In this document: positions 18,621 through 27,748 of the stretch, one piece after another
Layout: every line of letters begins with the position of its first letter
How positions within the stretch are numbered: position 1 is the stretch's first letter
Source of the DNA: an uncultured Candidatus Peregrinibacteria bacterium
GTDB taxonomy: Bacteria > Patescibacteriota > JACMRA01
Direction of reading: 5' to 3'
Assembly (NCBI GenBank): GCA_937127165.1
Contig: CAKZLR010000046.1
Coordinates: forward strand, 1 to 29,354
DNA length: 29,354 bases
Position numbers and translations under genes: made by a program
The notes under the pieces: model-generated
Database searches by the model: none
What the model saw: only the letters and a program-made list of their open reading frames with translations
What the model was told of the DNA's origin: nothing

Positions 18621-19256
18621 TCAATCTTCTTTGGTAATAACTTTTATACTTTGATTAATTTTATTTAAGCCATCTCCATACACGGAGAGCATTTCTTTCA
18701 AAAAATCTGCGTCAAGCTCAAGGTGTTTTCTTGAATACTTATTTACTCTCTCCTTGTATGTTTCCCAAAACTCTTCTTCTGTCATTTTTGGCAGAAAAAA
18801 AAGTATTTTTTTAAAGATGCTTTTTGAATATTTATGTTCTAACTTAGCTATTTCTCTCTCTAAATCAGCTCTAAGTTTTCTTTTTCTGGCTTCAAAATCA
18901 GATATTAAATTCTCTACCTTTTCTTTAATTTCATCCATTATCTGGCTTTGCTCGTTAAAACGAGACTGAAAATCATCAATTTTTTTTTGTAAAATTCTAG
19001 TATCCTCAAAATATTTTTCTAAAATTTCTTCTTTGGTAAGACTTGCTAAATCTCTATTATTCTCATTAAAATGGTGAACATACTTGATTAAAGTATTAAA
19101 AGCCTTTTGAAGTTCTATAAAATCATCCACATTTCCCCCACTAGAATCCGGATGCTTGGTTCTTGCCAGCTTTTTGTATATATTTTTAAGGTCGTCTTTG
19201 GTAACTCCAGAAAGGTCTTCAAGACCAAATATTTGTAAAGCTTTTTTAAGTGTCAT
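18621..19256 (-). CDS. Short J-domain (DnaJ-like) protein with coiled coil
   Basis: The protein has 211 residues. An N-terminal J domain (about 1-65) includes LKNIYKKLARTKHPDSSGG with the essential HPD (35-37) and FIELQKAFNTL. It is followed by a long charged helix (about 75-150, ILQKKIDDFQSRFNEQ...) likely to form a coiled coil. No Gly/Phe region, zinc finger or C-terminal substrate domain is present, so it is not DnaJ itself but a specialised Hsp70 co-chaperone. A hydrophobic patch KKILFFLPKM lies near 148-158. Partner Hsp70 and client are unknown. A TTGACA box lies at 19299-19304. It precedes rpsG on the same strand by 186 bases. Confidence 0.8.
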   Translation of the reverse strand: MTLKKALQIFGLEDLSGVTKDDLKNIYKKLARTKHPDSSGGNVDDFIELQKAFNTLIKYVHHFNENNRDLASLTKEEILEKYFEDTRILQKKIDDFQSRFNEQSQIMDEIKEKVENLISDFEARKRKLRADLEREIAKLEHKYSKSIFKKILFFLPKMTEEEFWETYKERVNKYSRKHLELDADFLKEMLSVYGDGLNKINQSIKVITKED

Positions 19257-19620
19257 TAGCTATAAAGCAAGTTAACTTGAATGCATTTAGCTAATTTTTG
19301 TCAAGAAAGCACAGGATTTATTGCTAATTACCAATTGAAAACTAAAAAATAATTTAGAGCTCAGGAATTCAGGTCATCTTTTTACTATAAATCAAACCTC
19401 ATTAAACCTAAGATTTTATATGGTAGTTGTAGATGTAAGTGTTAATAATTAAAATATCTTTCAAAAGATTATGAATTCTATTTTCTCCAGAAATGAAATA
19501 ATTTGCTCAAAACCTAAAAAGATACAAGAAATATTTTTATAATTAATAAAAATAAAAATACCACTTATGGTTAACATTTTTCAGTCAAATGCTAAAAATA
19601 GCTTCTTTATTAACCTGAAT
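19257..19620. other. Gene-free stretch
   Basis: AT-rich with stops in all frames; it carries the upstream region of the J-domain gene (TTGACA at 19299-19304). Nothing else was recognised. Confidence 0.5.
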
Positions 19621-20428
19621 TTATTTCTGTAAATATCTTTTTAAAATCTGGATAGCTATGAATATGTTCCCGAATTCAACAAATCTCTTGTCTGGACTGT
19701 TTTTAAAAAAGCTAAAAAGTTTCTTTCCTTGCTCAAGGTGAACATGAAAATCGCCAAGGTACGCGAATTGTCTCACAATTATAGCCGCCTTTTCGACATG
19801 CTTGATAGAAATAGAATTAAAATACCCACAACTAAATACACAGAAAACGTAGTATTGTACACAACACATCTTTGAATACTGCTAATGTTTATAACAACTA
19901 GTTGCTTAGCATTTAATTCTTGGAAAGCTAAATGTATATAGCCAGAACGTTCATAGAATGACCCAAAATAGTATTTTGTTCTCAGAAAAACTTTTTTTCC
20001 CGATAAGCCAATCATATGCTAAAATCGTAGTTTCATAAACATTTTCCGGAGTTGGCTTACCTTCAGATTCATGATATTCCAGATAAGCAGGGGACAAAAC
20101 ATTTGCTCGCATTGTAAGTTTTTGGGAAAAGGACGATCTTTCAATATTTCCATGTAAATACAAAATAACTTATCAGTATTATTTTAACTAGAAAAATCTC
20201 AAAGAGATATATTTTTGATTTTTTGAATTTCTTACAAATTCTAATTCATCACCATATCAAGAAATATGTGATCAGCTTACATTACTATTAAAAATCAGGG
20301 TAGTAGCTTAACTAAGCAAGTACAAACTGCCAACTGCTCAAAATAGTATCATATTATAAAAGAAAGATATAATTCTTCTTAATAGTGAACCGAAAAGGCA
20401 TTTCTTATTTTTTGAATATATCAAACAT
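19621..20428 (-). pseudogene. Decayed alpha/beta hydrolase (Bem46-like)
   Basis: Three overlapping minus-strand frames stitch into one protein. The first is YLHGNIERSSFSQKLTMRAN (the HGN oxyanion motif), then VLSPAYLEYHESEGKPTPEN and VYETTILAYDWLIGKK, matching the NVxxxDYRGYGxSEGKPTxxxxxxDxxAxxxWL block of this family. After a shift it continues YYFGSFYERSGYIHLAFQEL, NAKQLVVINISSI, where GRSLGSG with the nucleophile Ser should be. The last block, EQGKKLFSFFKNSPDKRFVE, matches the region before the catalytic His, but the His itself is gone. The total span of 808 nt fits a 270-residue enzyme. It is certainly inactive. Confidence 0.7.
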
Positions 20429-20569
20429 ATTTTTAACCTTTTATTATCTCCAAATAACTTATTAATTACCACTTTATTTTACTTGTTCTCATTCAGAAAT
20501 GGTGTGTTTTACGCATACCGAATTTGAGAATTGTCTTCGAAAAATTTTGTATATAAAGTATATGAAAAA

Positions 20570-21000
20570 CTAAAAATATAATACTGAGAAGCAATTAAGC
20601 AATACTAAAAATAAAATAATTTCTCGGGGCAATTCTGCTGGTTTAAAGATAGCATACGCCGGCAAATTTGCTAAAGTAACAAAAAGGTAATAAAATGATG
20701 TGATAATTGATTTTAAAGATAAAGTTCGAACTTCTCCCCTTTTCTCAATTTTTGCTTTAACTGAACCCATAAGAACAACTAAAACTATACCTAAGTTACA
20801 GTTGAAATGAGTGATATTGTCTTAATAAACAAGAAATCGACATCATCAGCGGTATTTATGGAAATATAAAGAAAAGAATAATGCATTATTAACTGAAAAA
20901 TGTTAATACAAATCCAAAAAAGCCAATAATATAGGAAAAAATTTCAAATTTGGAGTTAAATGTTTGAAACATATGGAATTTAATTTAGTTAATTAAAATA
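20570..21000 (-). pseudogene. Remnant of an unidentified membrane protein
   Basis: The open part (20570-20770 and a few codons upstream) reads GIVLVVLMGSVKAKIEKRGE, then LKSIITSFYYLFVTLANLPA, EIILFLVLLNCFSVLYF. These are two or three hydrophobic segments separated by a basic loop. Upstream hydrophobic pieces (NALFFSLYFHKY) are broken by stops. The family is not recognised. Confidence 0.35.
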
Positions 21001-21327
21001 TAAATATTTTTATCCTAAAAAAGATTGTGTTATTTGTAAATTTTTATCGAGTCTATTCACTCTCTTACTATTCATGTCTTCATACAGCGCTTTATACTAA
21101 ATTTAATTTTAGAATTCTTTTCATCATCTTCTTAAGATAATTAAAACTTAACTAATTTAATTTATTATTCAAAAATTAATTTGATTAAGAAATTTACCAA
21201 TACAAATTAAAAACTCCGATCAAATCTATACTTATCTACTTTGCTCTTTTGTAAAAAAGAATTTCGTTAAAACATTGTTCTCATGAACCACTAATCCTTT
21301 TTAAAAATAAAACTAATTCCACAAAAA
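21001..21327. other. Gene-free stretch downstream of guaA
   Basis: Very AT-rich with stops in all frames. No convincing terminator or repeat was seen. Confidence 0.45.
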
Positions 21328-23205
21328 TCACTCCCACTCTATTGTCCCCGGAGGTTTTGGTGTTAAATCTAACATAACTTCAGCTATATTTGGCTGACTA
21401 GCTATTCTGACAACCATCTGTTTTAGAATCTCTTCAGGTAAGTCAACTCCCACAATTGCTGGAGTAGCTGTCATGAAATCATCTGTAATGACTGGTCTAA
21501 TAACAATAGATCTATGAGCAAACTTACCAAAGTTTACAGGAATAAGTATAACTGGCATTTGACTAATGTTTCGAGTTAGTTCATATTTTATGAGTAAGTC
21601 GTTGACTACAAAATCAGCTTGACGAAGCTGTTCCAGACACTCCTCGTTAACCATAGTTTTGGTTAACTGATAGGGGAGATTGGGGTCGGATTTACCAAAA
21701 GCAAATACGACTCTATTAATTAAGTGAAATTTTTTTGGTATTTCAATAGCTATTTTATACAGCTCTGACCAGTTCGGTTGATTACTAAAAAGTGCAACTA
21801 CATTTTTGTAACTTCTGCCATCACCTTGCACTCCAACAGTTCTGATAGGCAAAACTCTACATCGAATACCTGGTGATAAAATTTGATTTGCAATTTGTTT
21901 TTCTAAATCTAGAAAATTTGGTACTGCTTGATTTGCATCACTACAAATTATTCTAACCGCTAGCCCTGGCCCTGGAAAAGGTTGTCGCCAAATTAGCTCT
22001 TTAGGTAAACCTAGTTTTAGGCCTATTTGCCTAACCTCATCTTTATGTAAATCTTTCAGTGGTTCAACAACTCTCCCAGCCTCTCTAAGAGACCTTACTA
22101 AATCTGTATCATTATGATGAGTTTTAATGGTTTCAGCTGTCCGGCTAACTGTTTTAGAGGCACTTTCAATCAAGTCAGGTCTGAGAGTACCTTGTACTAA
22201 AATTGTTTTTTCAAAGTCCAGGCCAAGTTGACTAACTGCCCACTTAATTACTTTGATATAAGTGTCTCCAATGATTTTTCTTTTGATTTGTGGATCAATA
22301 GTTTGGCTAAGAATGGGAGTAGTTTGACCGTCAATGACGGTGGTGCCATTTAAAAATTTGTTTTTAGCTTCAACTAAGTGTACTTTAAGACCAATTTGTT
22401 CTAGAGCATCTTTAACTAGACTACTTTCCTTGTACCTCATTAATCCAGTATCAATATGAAAAGCTTCCACTTGATTTACACCTAAACTTTTAACCATCAA
22501 AGCGGCACAAACTGTCGAATCAACTCCACCGCTGACCAAAACAATAACTTTTTTGTCACCCACCTGTTTTCTTATTTCTTCAATAATATCAGTTTGTCTT
22601 CTACCTAAATCAAAATTTGGTTTTATACCAGATATTTTGTATAAAAAGTTCTCAAAAATCTTTTTACCACTAGGAGTAAGGCGGCCTACTTCGGGATGAA
22701 ACTGCACCCCAAAATGTTTTTGATCAAGTTTTTGAATCGCAGCTACAATTGTACCAGAGGTAGCAATAATTTCATAACCAGGGGCAACTTTACCCAAAGA
22801 ATCGCCATGGGTTAATAGTACTTTTTCATGAGATGAAAGTCCAGAAAACAGCGGACTAGAATTATCTAATTCAATTTCAAATTGACCATCTTCACGAATC
22901 TCTTTTTTTTCTACCGTACCTCCGGCATTTTTGTTCATCATCTGAAAACCGTAGCAAATTCCTAAAATAGGTTTACCAATATTAAACAATTGAGAGTCAA
23001 AAGTAGGTGCTGTGGATGAATTGACACTACCTGGCCCCCCGGAAATAATAATAGCAGAATAGTTTTGTAAATCTTGAGCTGGTGTGTTAAGAGGTAAAAT
23101 TACAGATTCCACAAGCAAAGATCTGACCATTTTATCAATTAACTTTGTGTACTGAGCCCCAGCATCAAGAATAACAACCTGACCTGAAGACTGATCAGAA
23201 GACAT
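21328..23205 (-). CDS. guaA: GMP synthase (glutamine-hydrolysing), long form
   Basis: GuaA converts XMP to GMP using ATP and glutamine. From the ATG at 23205 it has 625 residues, against about 525 for typical bacterial enzymes; an upstream ATG (23247) overlaps a TTGACT box. The N-terminal class I amidotransferase has ILDAGAQYTKLIDK, GICYGFQ with nucleophile Cys84, and VQFHPEV with His170 and Glu172. The ATP pyrophosphatase loop is VLVSGGVDSTV (SGGVDS at 225-230). The C-terminal dimerisation region is extended: PFPGPGLAVRIIC, LPIRTVGVQGDGRSY, LRQADFVVNDLL, QMPVILIPVNF, RSIVIRPVITDDFMTA and KPPGTIEWE. This layout, with a duplicated-looking dimerisation domain and DAGAQY start, resembles the eukaryotic/human form. 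It stands alone on the minus strand. Confidence 0.95.
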   Translation of the reverse strand: MSSDQSSGQVVILDAGAQYTKLIDKMVRSLLVESVILPLNTPAQDLQNYSAIIISGGPGSVNSSTAPTFDSQLFNIGKPILGICYGFQMMNKNAGGTVEKKEIREDGQFEIELDNSSPLFSGLSSHEKVLLTHGDSLGKVAPGYEIIATSGTIVAAIQKLDQKHFGVQFHPEVGRLTPSGKKIFENFLYKISGIKPNFDLGRRQTDIIEEIRKQVGDKKVIVLVSGGVDSTVCAALMVKSLGVNQVEAFHIDTGLMRYKESSLVKDALEQIGLKVHLVEAKNKFLNGTTVIDGQTTPILSQTIDPQIKRKIIGDTYIKVIKWAVSQLGLDFEKTILVQGTLRPDLIESASKTVSRTAETIKTHHNDTDLVRSLREAGRVVEPLKDLHKDEVRQIGLKLGLPKELIWRQPFPGPGLAVRIICSDANQAVPNFLDLEKQIANQILSPGIRCRVLPIRTVGVQGDGRSYKNVVALFSNQPNWSELYKIAIEIPKKFHLINRVVFAFGKSDPNLPYQLTKTMVNEECLEQLRQADFVVNDLLIKYELTRNISQMPVILIPVNFGKFAHRSIVIRPVITDDFMTATPAIVGVDLPEEILKQMVVRIASQPNIAEVMLDLTPKPPGTIEWE

Positions 23206-23606
23206 AAGAACAACAAAATATAACTTGCATATTTTAGTCAAATCCATGTTTTTAAGTTGGGTAAATTGTACAATAAACCACTTTGAAAATAAGATGCTTA
23301 TTTTGGTTTTTCTCAGTAAACCACTAATTGTGGCAGTTATAAAACAACAAATCTGACGAATACTAGCTAATTTTTATTTATACCATAAGCAGTTTTAATA
23401 AACTAAGATACACCAATTGTAATTTTAAATTTAAATTTTCACTTTATTCCTAGAGATGATTTTCTTTCTTTAAAAAAATAAAAGTTACCTTATTTTTAAA
23501 AAAATTAAGCTTCCATCTTGCTCTTACTTCGTGATCAAGCTGATTAAGTTAAAAAATTAGTAGCAAAACTCTTTGAGAGATGATTTTGAAAACTGCTATC
23601 TTTTCA
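23206..23606. other. Intergenic region between guaA and the MurT-like gene
   Basis: About 400 AT-rich bases between divergent genes. A TTGACT box for guaA lies at 23236-23241. No gene remnant, riboswitch or hairpin with a T-run was recognised. In particular, I do not see a decayed GatD amidotransferase here. Confidence 0.4.
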
Positions 23607-23635
23607 TTGACTCAAAAATTTTTATTGCTTAAATT
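23607..23635 (+). promoter_or_regulatory. Promoter for the MurT-like gene
   Basis: TTGACT (23607-23612), a 17-base spacer and TAAATT (23630-23635), with the ATG 30 bases further on. A TATGCT hexamer eight bases before the ATG is an alternative -10 for a leaderless transcript. Confidence 0.5.
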
Positions 23636-23665
23636 CTAAAGCAGAAGCAAATATGCTTTCATAAT

Positions 23666-24958
23666 ATGAAAAAAATTGTTATTTTTGGGATTGTTATTTT
23701 TGCCAAGCTCTTAGCTTTTGCCTCTCGTAGTCTTAAAAAAGGTAACGGCACGGCTCTACCCGGCTATTTAGTTGAATATTATGCCAAATGGGTGATTGCT
23801 ATACTCGCCAAAGACCTTAAAGAGGTTATATTCATTAGTGGTACCAATGGTAAAACTACAACTAGAGCTTTACTTAACCATATTTATCAAAACAATAATG
23901 TTGAGGTATGTTCTAACCTTGGAGGAGCAAATATTTTTAGGGGTATTGCTTCGGCTTTAATACTTAACACTAAATGGAACTTAAAACCTAAAAAAACCAC
24001 TGCCATCTTGGAGATAGAAGAAGCTACTATGCCTATTTTAGCAGATTATCTCAAACCTCAAATATTGATCTTAACTAATGTTTTTAGGGATCAATTAGAC
24101 GCCTATGGAGAGATCGACCAGACACTCAAATACTTTAAGACAGTCTTAGAAAAAACTAAACCTATAGTCATTGTTAATGCTGACGACTATAAACTATTGC
24201 AATGTTTACAAAATTTTGAAGGAACTCTTTTGGGGTTTCGGGTAGATAGTCCAGATAAACCTATTTTTGAGTCAGACTCTCCAGTCAATCTAAACTTTCA
24301 TCAAGTTTTTGTAGCTAAAAATATCCAATCTACAGATTCTGGTCAGTCTTTTGAAATAGTTTTTGGATCTAAAAAAATTAGTGTAAAAAGTAACTTGGGA
24401 GGAATTTACAACACTTATAACATACTCGCTGCAGTAGTTTGTGGTTACCAAAAATTTGGGATTCAAGCAGTAGATCCAATTCCTAGTTTTGAACCAGTGT
24501 TCGGTAGGGGTGAAAGAATAACTTTGGGAAATACCAAAATTGAGTTGTTTTTGATTAAAAACCCGGCCGGATTTGATCAAGTGTTAAACCAATTACACCA
24601 GCAATTTCAACACAAGGAAATCAACATGATTATCTCAATAAACGACAATATAGCTGATGGGAAAGATGTATCTTGGTTGTGGGATGTTAATCTAGAAAAG
24701 TTTACCAGCAAACAAAAATTTTTAAACTTAAAAACAGCTGGCACTAGAGGTTTGGATATGCTTTTAAGGTTAGAGTATGCTGGCTTTCAAGTAAAACCCG
24801 AAGATTATTTGGGTCAAAAAGGAAAAGACATTGTAAACCTTTGTAAAACACTTTCTGGTGAAATAATTGTGCTGTGCACCTATACTGCCCTTCTAGAGTT
24901 GCGTTCCAGTTTAGCAAATTTGGTTGATCTTAAAAGTCTAAATAATACCGGGAACTAA
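23666..24958 (+). CDS. murT: MurT-like Mur ligase (lipid II isoglutaminyl synthase subunit)
   Basis: MurT, with the amidotransferase GatD, amidates the D-Glu of the lipid II stem peptide. The protein has 430 residues, with N-terminal hydrophobic patch, SRSLKKGNGTALPG (20-33), P-loop SGTNGKTTTRA (58-68), NVFRDQLDAYGEID (138-151), FGRGERI (279-285), LIKNPAGFDQVLNQL (296-310) and SINDNIADGKDVSWLWD (324-340). That last motif holds the Asp (340) expected to complete GatD's catalytic triad. The region where most MurT proteins carry a Cys4 zinc ribbon (about 190-240) has no Cys at all. GatD normally follows murT directly; here leuA converges one base after the stop, so any GatD partner must be encoded elsewhere or absent. 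Confidence 0.85.
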   Translation: MKKIVIFGIVIFAKLLAFASRSLKKGNGTALPGYLVEYYAKWVIAILAKDLKEVIFISGTNGKTTTRALLNHIYQNNNVEVCSNLGGANIFRGIASALILNTKWNLKPKKTTAILEIEEATMPILADYLKPQILILTNVFRDQLDAYGEIDQTLKYFKTVLEKTKPIVIVNADDYKLLQCLQNFEGTLLGFRVDSPDKPIFESDSPVNLNFHQVFVAKNIQSTDSGQSFEIVFGSKKISVKSNLGGIYNTYNILAAVVCGYQKFGIQAVDPIPSFEPVFGRGERITLGNTKIELFLIKNPAGFDQVLNQLHQQFQHKEINMIISINDNIADGKDVSWLWDVNLEKFTSKQKFLNLKTAGTRGLDMLLRLEYAGFQVKPEDYLGQKGKDIVNLCKTLSGEIIVLCTYTALLELRSSLANLVDLKSLNNTGN

Positions 24959-24959
24959 C

Positions 24960-26459
24960 TCAATCATTAATTTTGTTTAATGCATCTAAATAAGCTTTAA
25001 CTGAGGCTGCAACAATATCTGTATCTGCTCCAAAACCATAATAAATTTGATCTTTATAGATTATTTGAATGTGGACCTTGCCAACATCATCACTGCCTTG
25101 AGTAATTGCTTGTACCAAAAATTCTTCCAACACTACCTGCTTTTGAATGATTTTATCAATCGCCTTAAAAGCTGCATCCACCGGACCGTTCCCATCTGAG
25201 ATTGCTACCGACAGTTCACCTTTAATTTTTAACCCAACCATAGCCATTGGCTTGACCGAAGATCCAGACAAAACCTCTAAAATTTCAAGTTCAAAAGTAT
25301 TGTTTGGTGTCTTCTGCCCCAATAAAAACAGTAAATCAGCATCTCTTATCTCCTTTTTTTTGTCAGCTAATAACAAAAATTCTTTATAAATCTCATTTAA
25401 CTCTTCTCTGGTTTTGTTATAACCAAGCCTTTTGATATGGTAATCCAAAGCTGCTCTGCCAGATCTAGCAGTTAAAATTATACTATTAGATAAGATTCCT
25501 ACATCTTGAGGGTCTATTAACTCATAGTTTTCACGGTGTTTTAGCACTCCATCTTGATGAATTCCTGAAGAATGAGCAAAAGCGTTTCTACCAACGATTG
25601 CCTTATTTGGTTGTACCGGCATTCTCATCAACCTGGATACAAGTCTACTGGTCGGATAAATCTTCTTCGTATTTATATCTGTGTCCAGACCTATCACCAC
25701 TTTTCTAACTTTCAGAGCCATAACCACTTCTTCCAATGAAGCATTTCCTGCTCTCTCGCCAATACCGTTAATAGTGACTTCTGCTTGTCTAGCTCCAGCT
25801 CGTAAAGCCGCAAGTGTGTTGGCAGTCGCCATACCTAAATCATTGTGGCAGTGTACTGCTAAAATAGCTTGGTCTATATTTTTGACATTTTGTTTTAGAA
25901 AAGTAATTTTTTGAGCAAACTCGTCAGGTAGACAATAACCACTAGTATCAGGAATATTAACTACAGTAGCTCCTGCAGCAATCACCGCTTCCACCACTTG
26001 GGCTAAATATTCTAAATCTGCTCTACCCGCATCTTCTCCATAAAATTCTACATCATCCACAAATTTTTTAGCATACTTCACAGCTTTAACTGCTCTTTGC
26101 AAAATATCTTCTCGTGTGGAGTTGAACTTGTACTTAATATGAATATCCGAAACCCCAATACCCGTATGAATCCTTTTGTTTTTAGCAAATTTTAGAGCTT
26201 CAGCCGCAGCATCGATATCTCCTTCCACAGCTCTAGTGAGAGCACAAATGGTTGGCTTGGAAACTACCTTGGAAATTTCTAAAACAGATTGAAAATCACC
26301 AGGAGAAGACACCGGAAAACCAGCCTCAATTACATCAACCCCTAGTTCTTCTAAAGCTTTGGCTATCTCAATTTTTTCTATGGTATTTAGTTGACAACCT
26401 GGAACTTGCTCTCCGTCTCTTAAAGTTGTATCAAAAATATAAACTTTATTGCTGGACAT
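24960..26459 (-). CDS. leuA: 2-isopropylmalate synthase
   Basis: LeuA condenses acetyl-CoA with 2-oxoisovalerate, the first committed step of leucine synthesis. From the ATG at 26459 it has 499 residues (an in-frame TTG six codons upstream is unlikely). The TIM barrel shows FDTTLRDGEQVPG (9-21), the metal site AVHCHNDLG (201-209; His203, His205) and NGIGERAGNASLEE (231-244; Asn239). SGIHQDGVLKH lies in the linker. The C-terminal regulatory domain, where leucine feedback acts, is complete (GSSVKPMAMVGLKI, ISDGNGPVDAAFKAI, YYGFGADTDIVAASVKAY). The stop is TGA. No leuB, leuC, leuD or ilv gene lies in the window. A TTGACA box lies at 26562-26567, about 100 bases upstream. Citramalate or homocitrate synthase relatives are possible, but the full-length form favours LeuA. 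Confidence 0.93.
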   Translation of the reverse strand: MSSNKVYIFDTTLRDGEQVPGCQLNTIEKIEIAKALEELGVDVIEAGFPVSSPGDFQSVLEISKVVSKPTICALTRAVEGDIDAAAEALKFAKNKRIHTGIGVSDIHIKYKFNSTREDILQRAVKAVKYAKKFVDDVEFYGEDAGRADLEYLAQVVEAVIAAGATVVNIPDTSGYCLPDEFAQKITFLKQNVKNIDQAILAVHCHNDLGMATANTLAALRAGARQAEVTINGIGERAGNASLEEVVMALKVRKVVIGLDTDINTKKIYPTSRLVSRLMRMPVQPNKAIVGRNAFAHSSGIHQDGVLKHRENYELIDPQDVGILSNSIILTARSGRAALDYHIKRLGYNKTREELNEIYKEFLLLADKKKEIRDADLLFLLGQKTPNNTFELEILEVLSGSSVKPMAMVGLKIKGELSVAISDGNGPVDAAFKAIDKIIQKQVVLEEFLVQAITQGSDDVGKVHIQIIYKDQIYYGFGADTDIVAASVKAYLDALNKIND

Positions 26460-27175
26460 AACGTATAAAAAATTCAAAGTTTAAAGTTAAAATTTAACAT
26501 CTATTAAATCATAAAGAATCACAAAGATAATCCATTTTTGATAATGGAACTTTTTACTTTTTGTCAAAATAGCATTTTTTTAATATCTATTATAATCTAT
26601 AATTAATTGGAAAAACTCTTATTTATCATAAATATTTTCTGGTAAATGTTGTAATTGAACTAGATTTTTAGTTTAAAAACCTCTTTCTATTAAATCTCCT
26701 TCATAACCAAGATCTATGTTTAATTCCTGGTCATTTATAAACAGATGATGCAAACATTATCAATCTCACTAAGTACCTACTTACCAGTATCTTTATTAGA
26801 TTGAGCTAAAATTGAGCTAAAACAAATAATATGTGCCTAGTTTTTTGATCTTATTGAAATATTTAGGATAAACTGGAAAATATAACAAAAAACTTTAATT
26901 TAATGTATAAAATCTGACATATAAAAAATCTTGTGATGGGTTGATATCATCTGCAAATTTATACAAGCTAATTTACAGATAATCTCTGTAATATCCTTTA
27001 TCAAACAAGACAAAAAACCTCTTAGATAATTCAATGAATCGACCCAGCAGCATTGATAATCTATACTTATGTATAATTTAATTGATTACCAAGATGGTAA
27101 ATGCAAATTTTCTTATATAAAATTAAATCAAATTAGGTAGACTATCAGTCTCTGTAAAACCCATCTCAAGCGTAC
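26460..27175. other. Decayed region upstream of leuA
   Basis: The minus strand holds a coherent broken peptide around 26620-26750: FINDQELNIDLGYEGDLIER, GF, stop, TKNLVQLQHLPENIYDK. It is probably the scar of an unidentified gene. A short direct repeat of TTGAGCTAAAA occurs near 26800-26820. The rest shows no gene. Confidence 0.35.
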
Positions 27176-27499
27176 CTAAATCCTATAAGTTGTTGAATAA
27201 TAAGCTTGTACAATAGACCAACCCTTTAACCTAAGATCTATTGTTTTAGATAAATTTCTAAATTTCCACCGGGATTTTATGTCTTTTTTATGTCTTTCTA
27301 TAAAGTACTTTTGTTGTAATAAAAATCTATAATCTGTAGTAAATTCGACAATAGAATTTATTGGATAGGTAAGGATTTTTTGTCGCTTCATCTTTATTTT
27401 CAGATCTAACAGAGAAATCGTAATTAAAAATGACTCTACAACAAAAATAAGGTAATCTAGATAAATTTTTGTTATCTTCCGTAGTATAGGGATAAGCAT
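27176..27499 (-). pseudogene. Open remnant of an unidentified protein
   Basis: A 107-codon frame reads MLIPILRKITKIYLDYLIFV, a hydrophobic start, then IKMKRQKILTYPINSIVEF, QQKYFIERHKKDIKSRWKFR and LRLKGWSIVQAYY. The KxxGYKILxxPxxxVxH-like spacing vaguely recalls the end of family 2 glycosyltransferases, but no catalytic motif is present. It could be a real small gene or the tail of a decayed one; surrounding decay favours the latter. Confidence 0.3.
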
Positions 27500-27621
27500 C
27501 GTTTATATAATTAAGTATAATTAAGTAAATTCACGAATATAAACAGAGTTCAGAAGGAATTTTGAGATCAATTCTTCTTTTAATGTTCTCAACAAGAAAC
27601 TCGTATTGTATATGTATTATT

Positions 27622-27748
27622 TTATAAACTTTCCATGTTCTCAAGCGGAAAAGGACTTTTGAGTAAATTTAATAGTTCGTTATAAATTTGTTCGTTAGAT
27701 TTACAGTTTCTGGTTCTTATTAAAAATGGTATGAGATACCCAACTTTA
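27622..27748 (-). pseudogene. Coherent reading frame just past the tsaD stop
   Basis: One frame off tsaD and overlapping its last codons, the minus strand reads LIKVLDYLSKVGYLIPFLIR, TRNCKSNEQIYNELLNLL, KSPFPLENMESL and TAA (27622-27624). It has no usable ATG of its own. It may be the original C-terminus of TsaD lost by a frameshift or the rest of a decayed neighbour. Confidence 0.35.
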
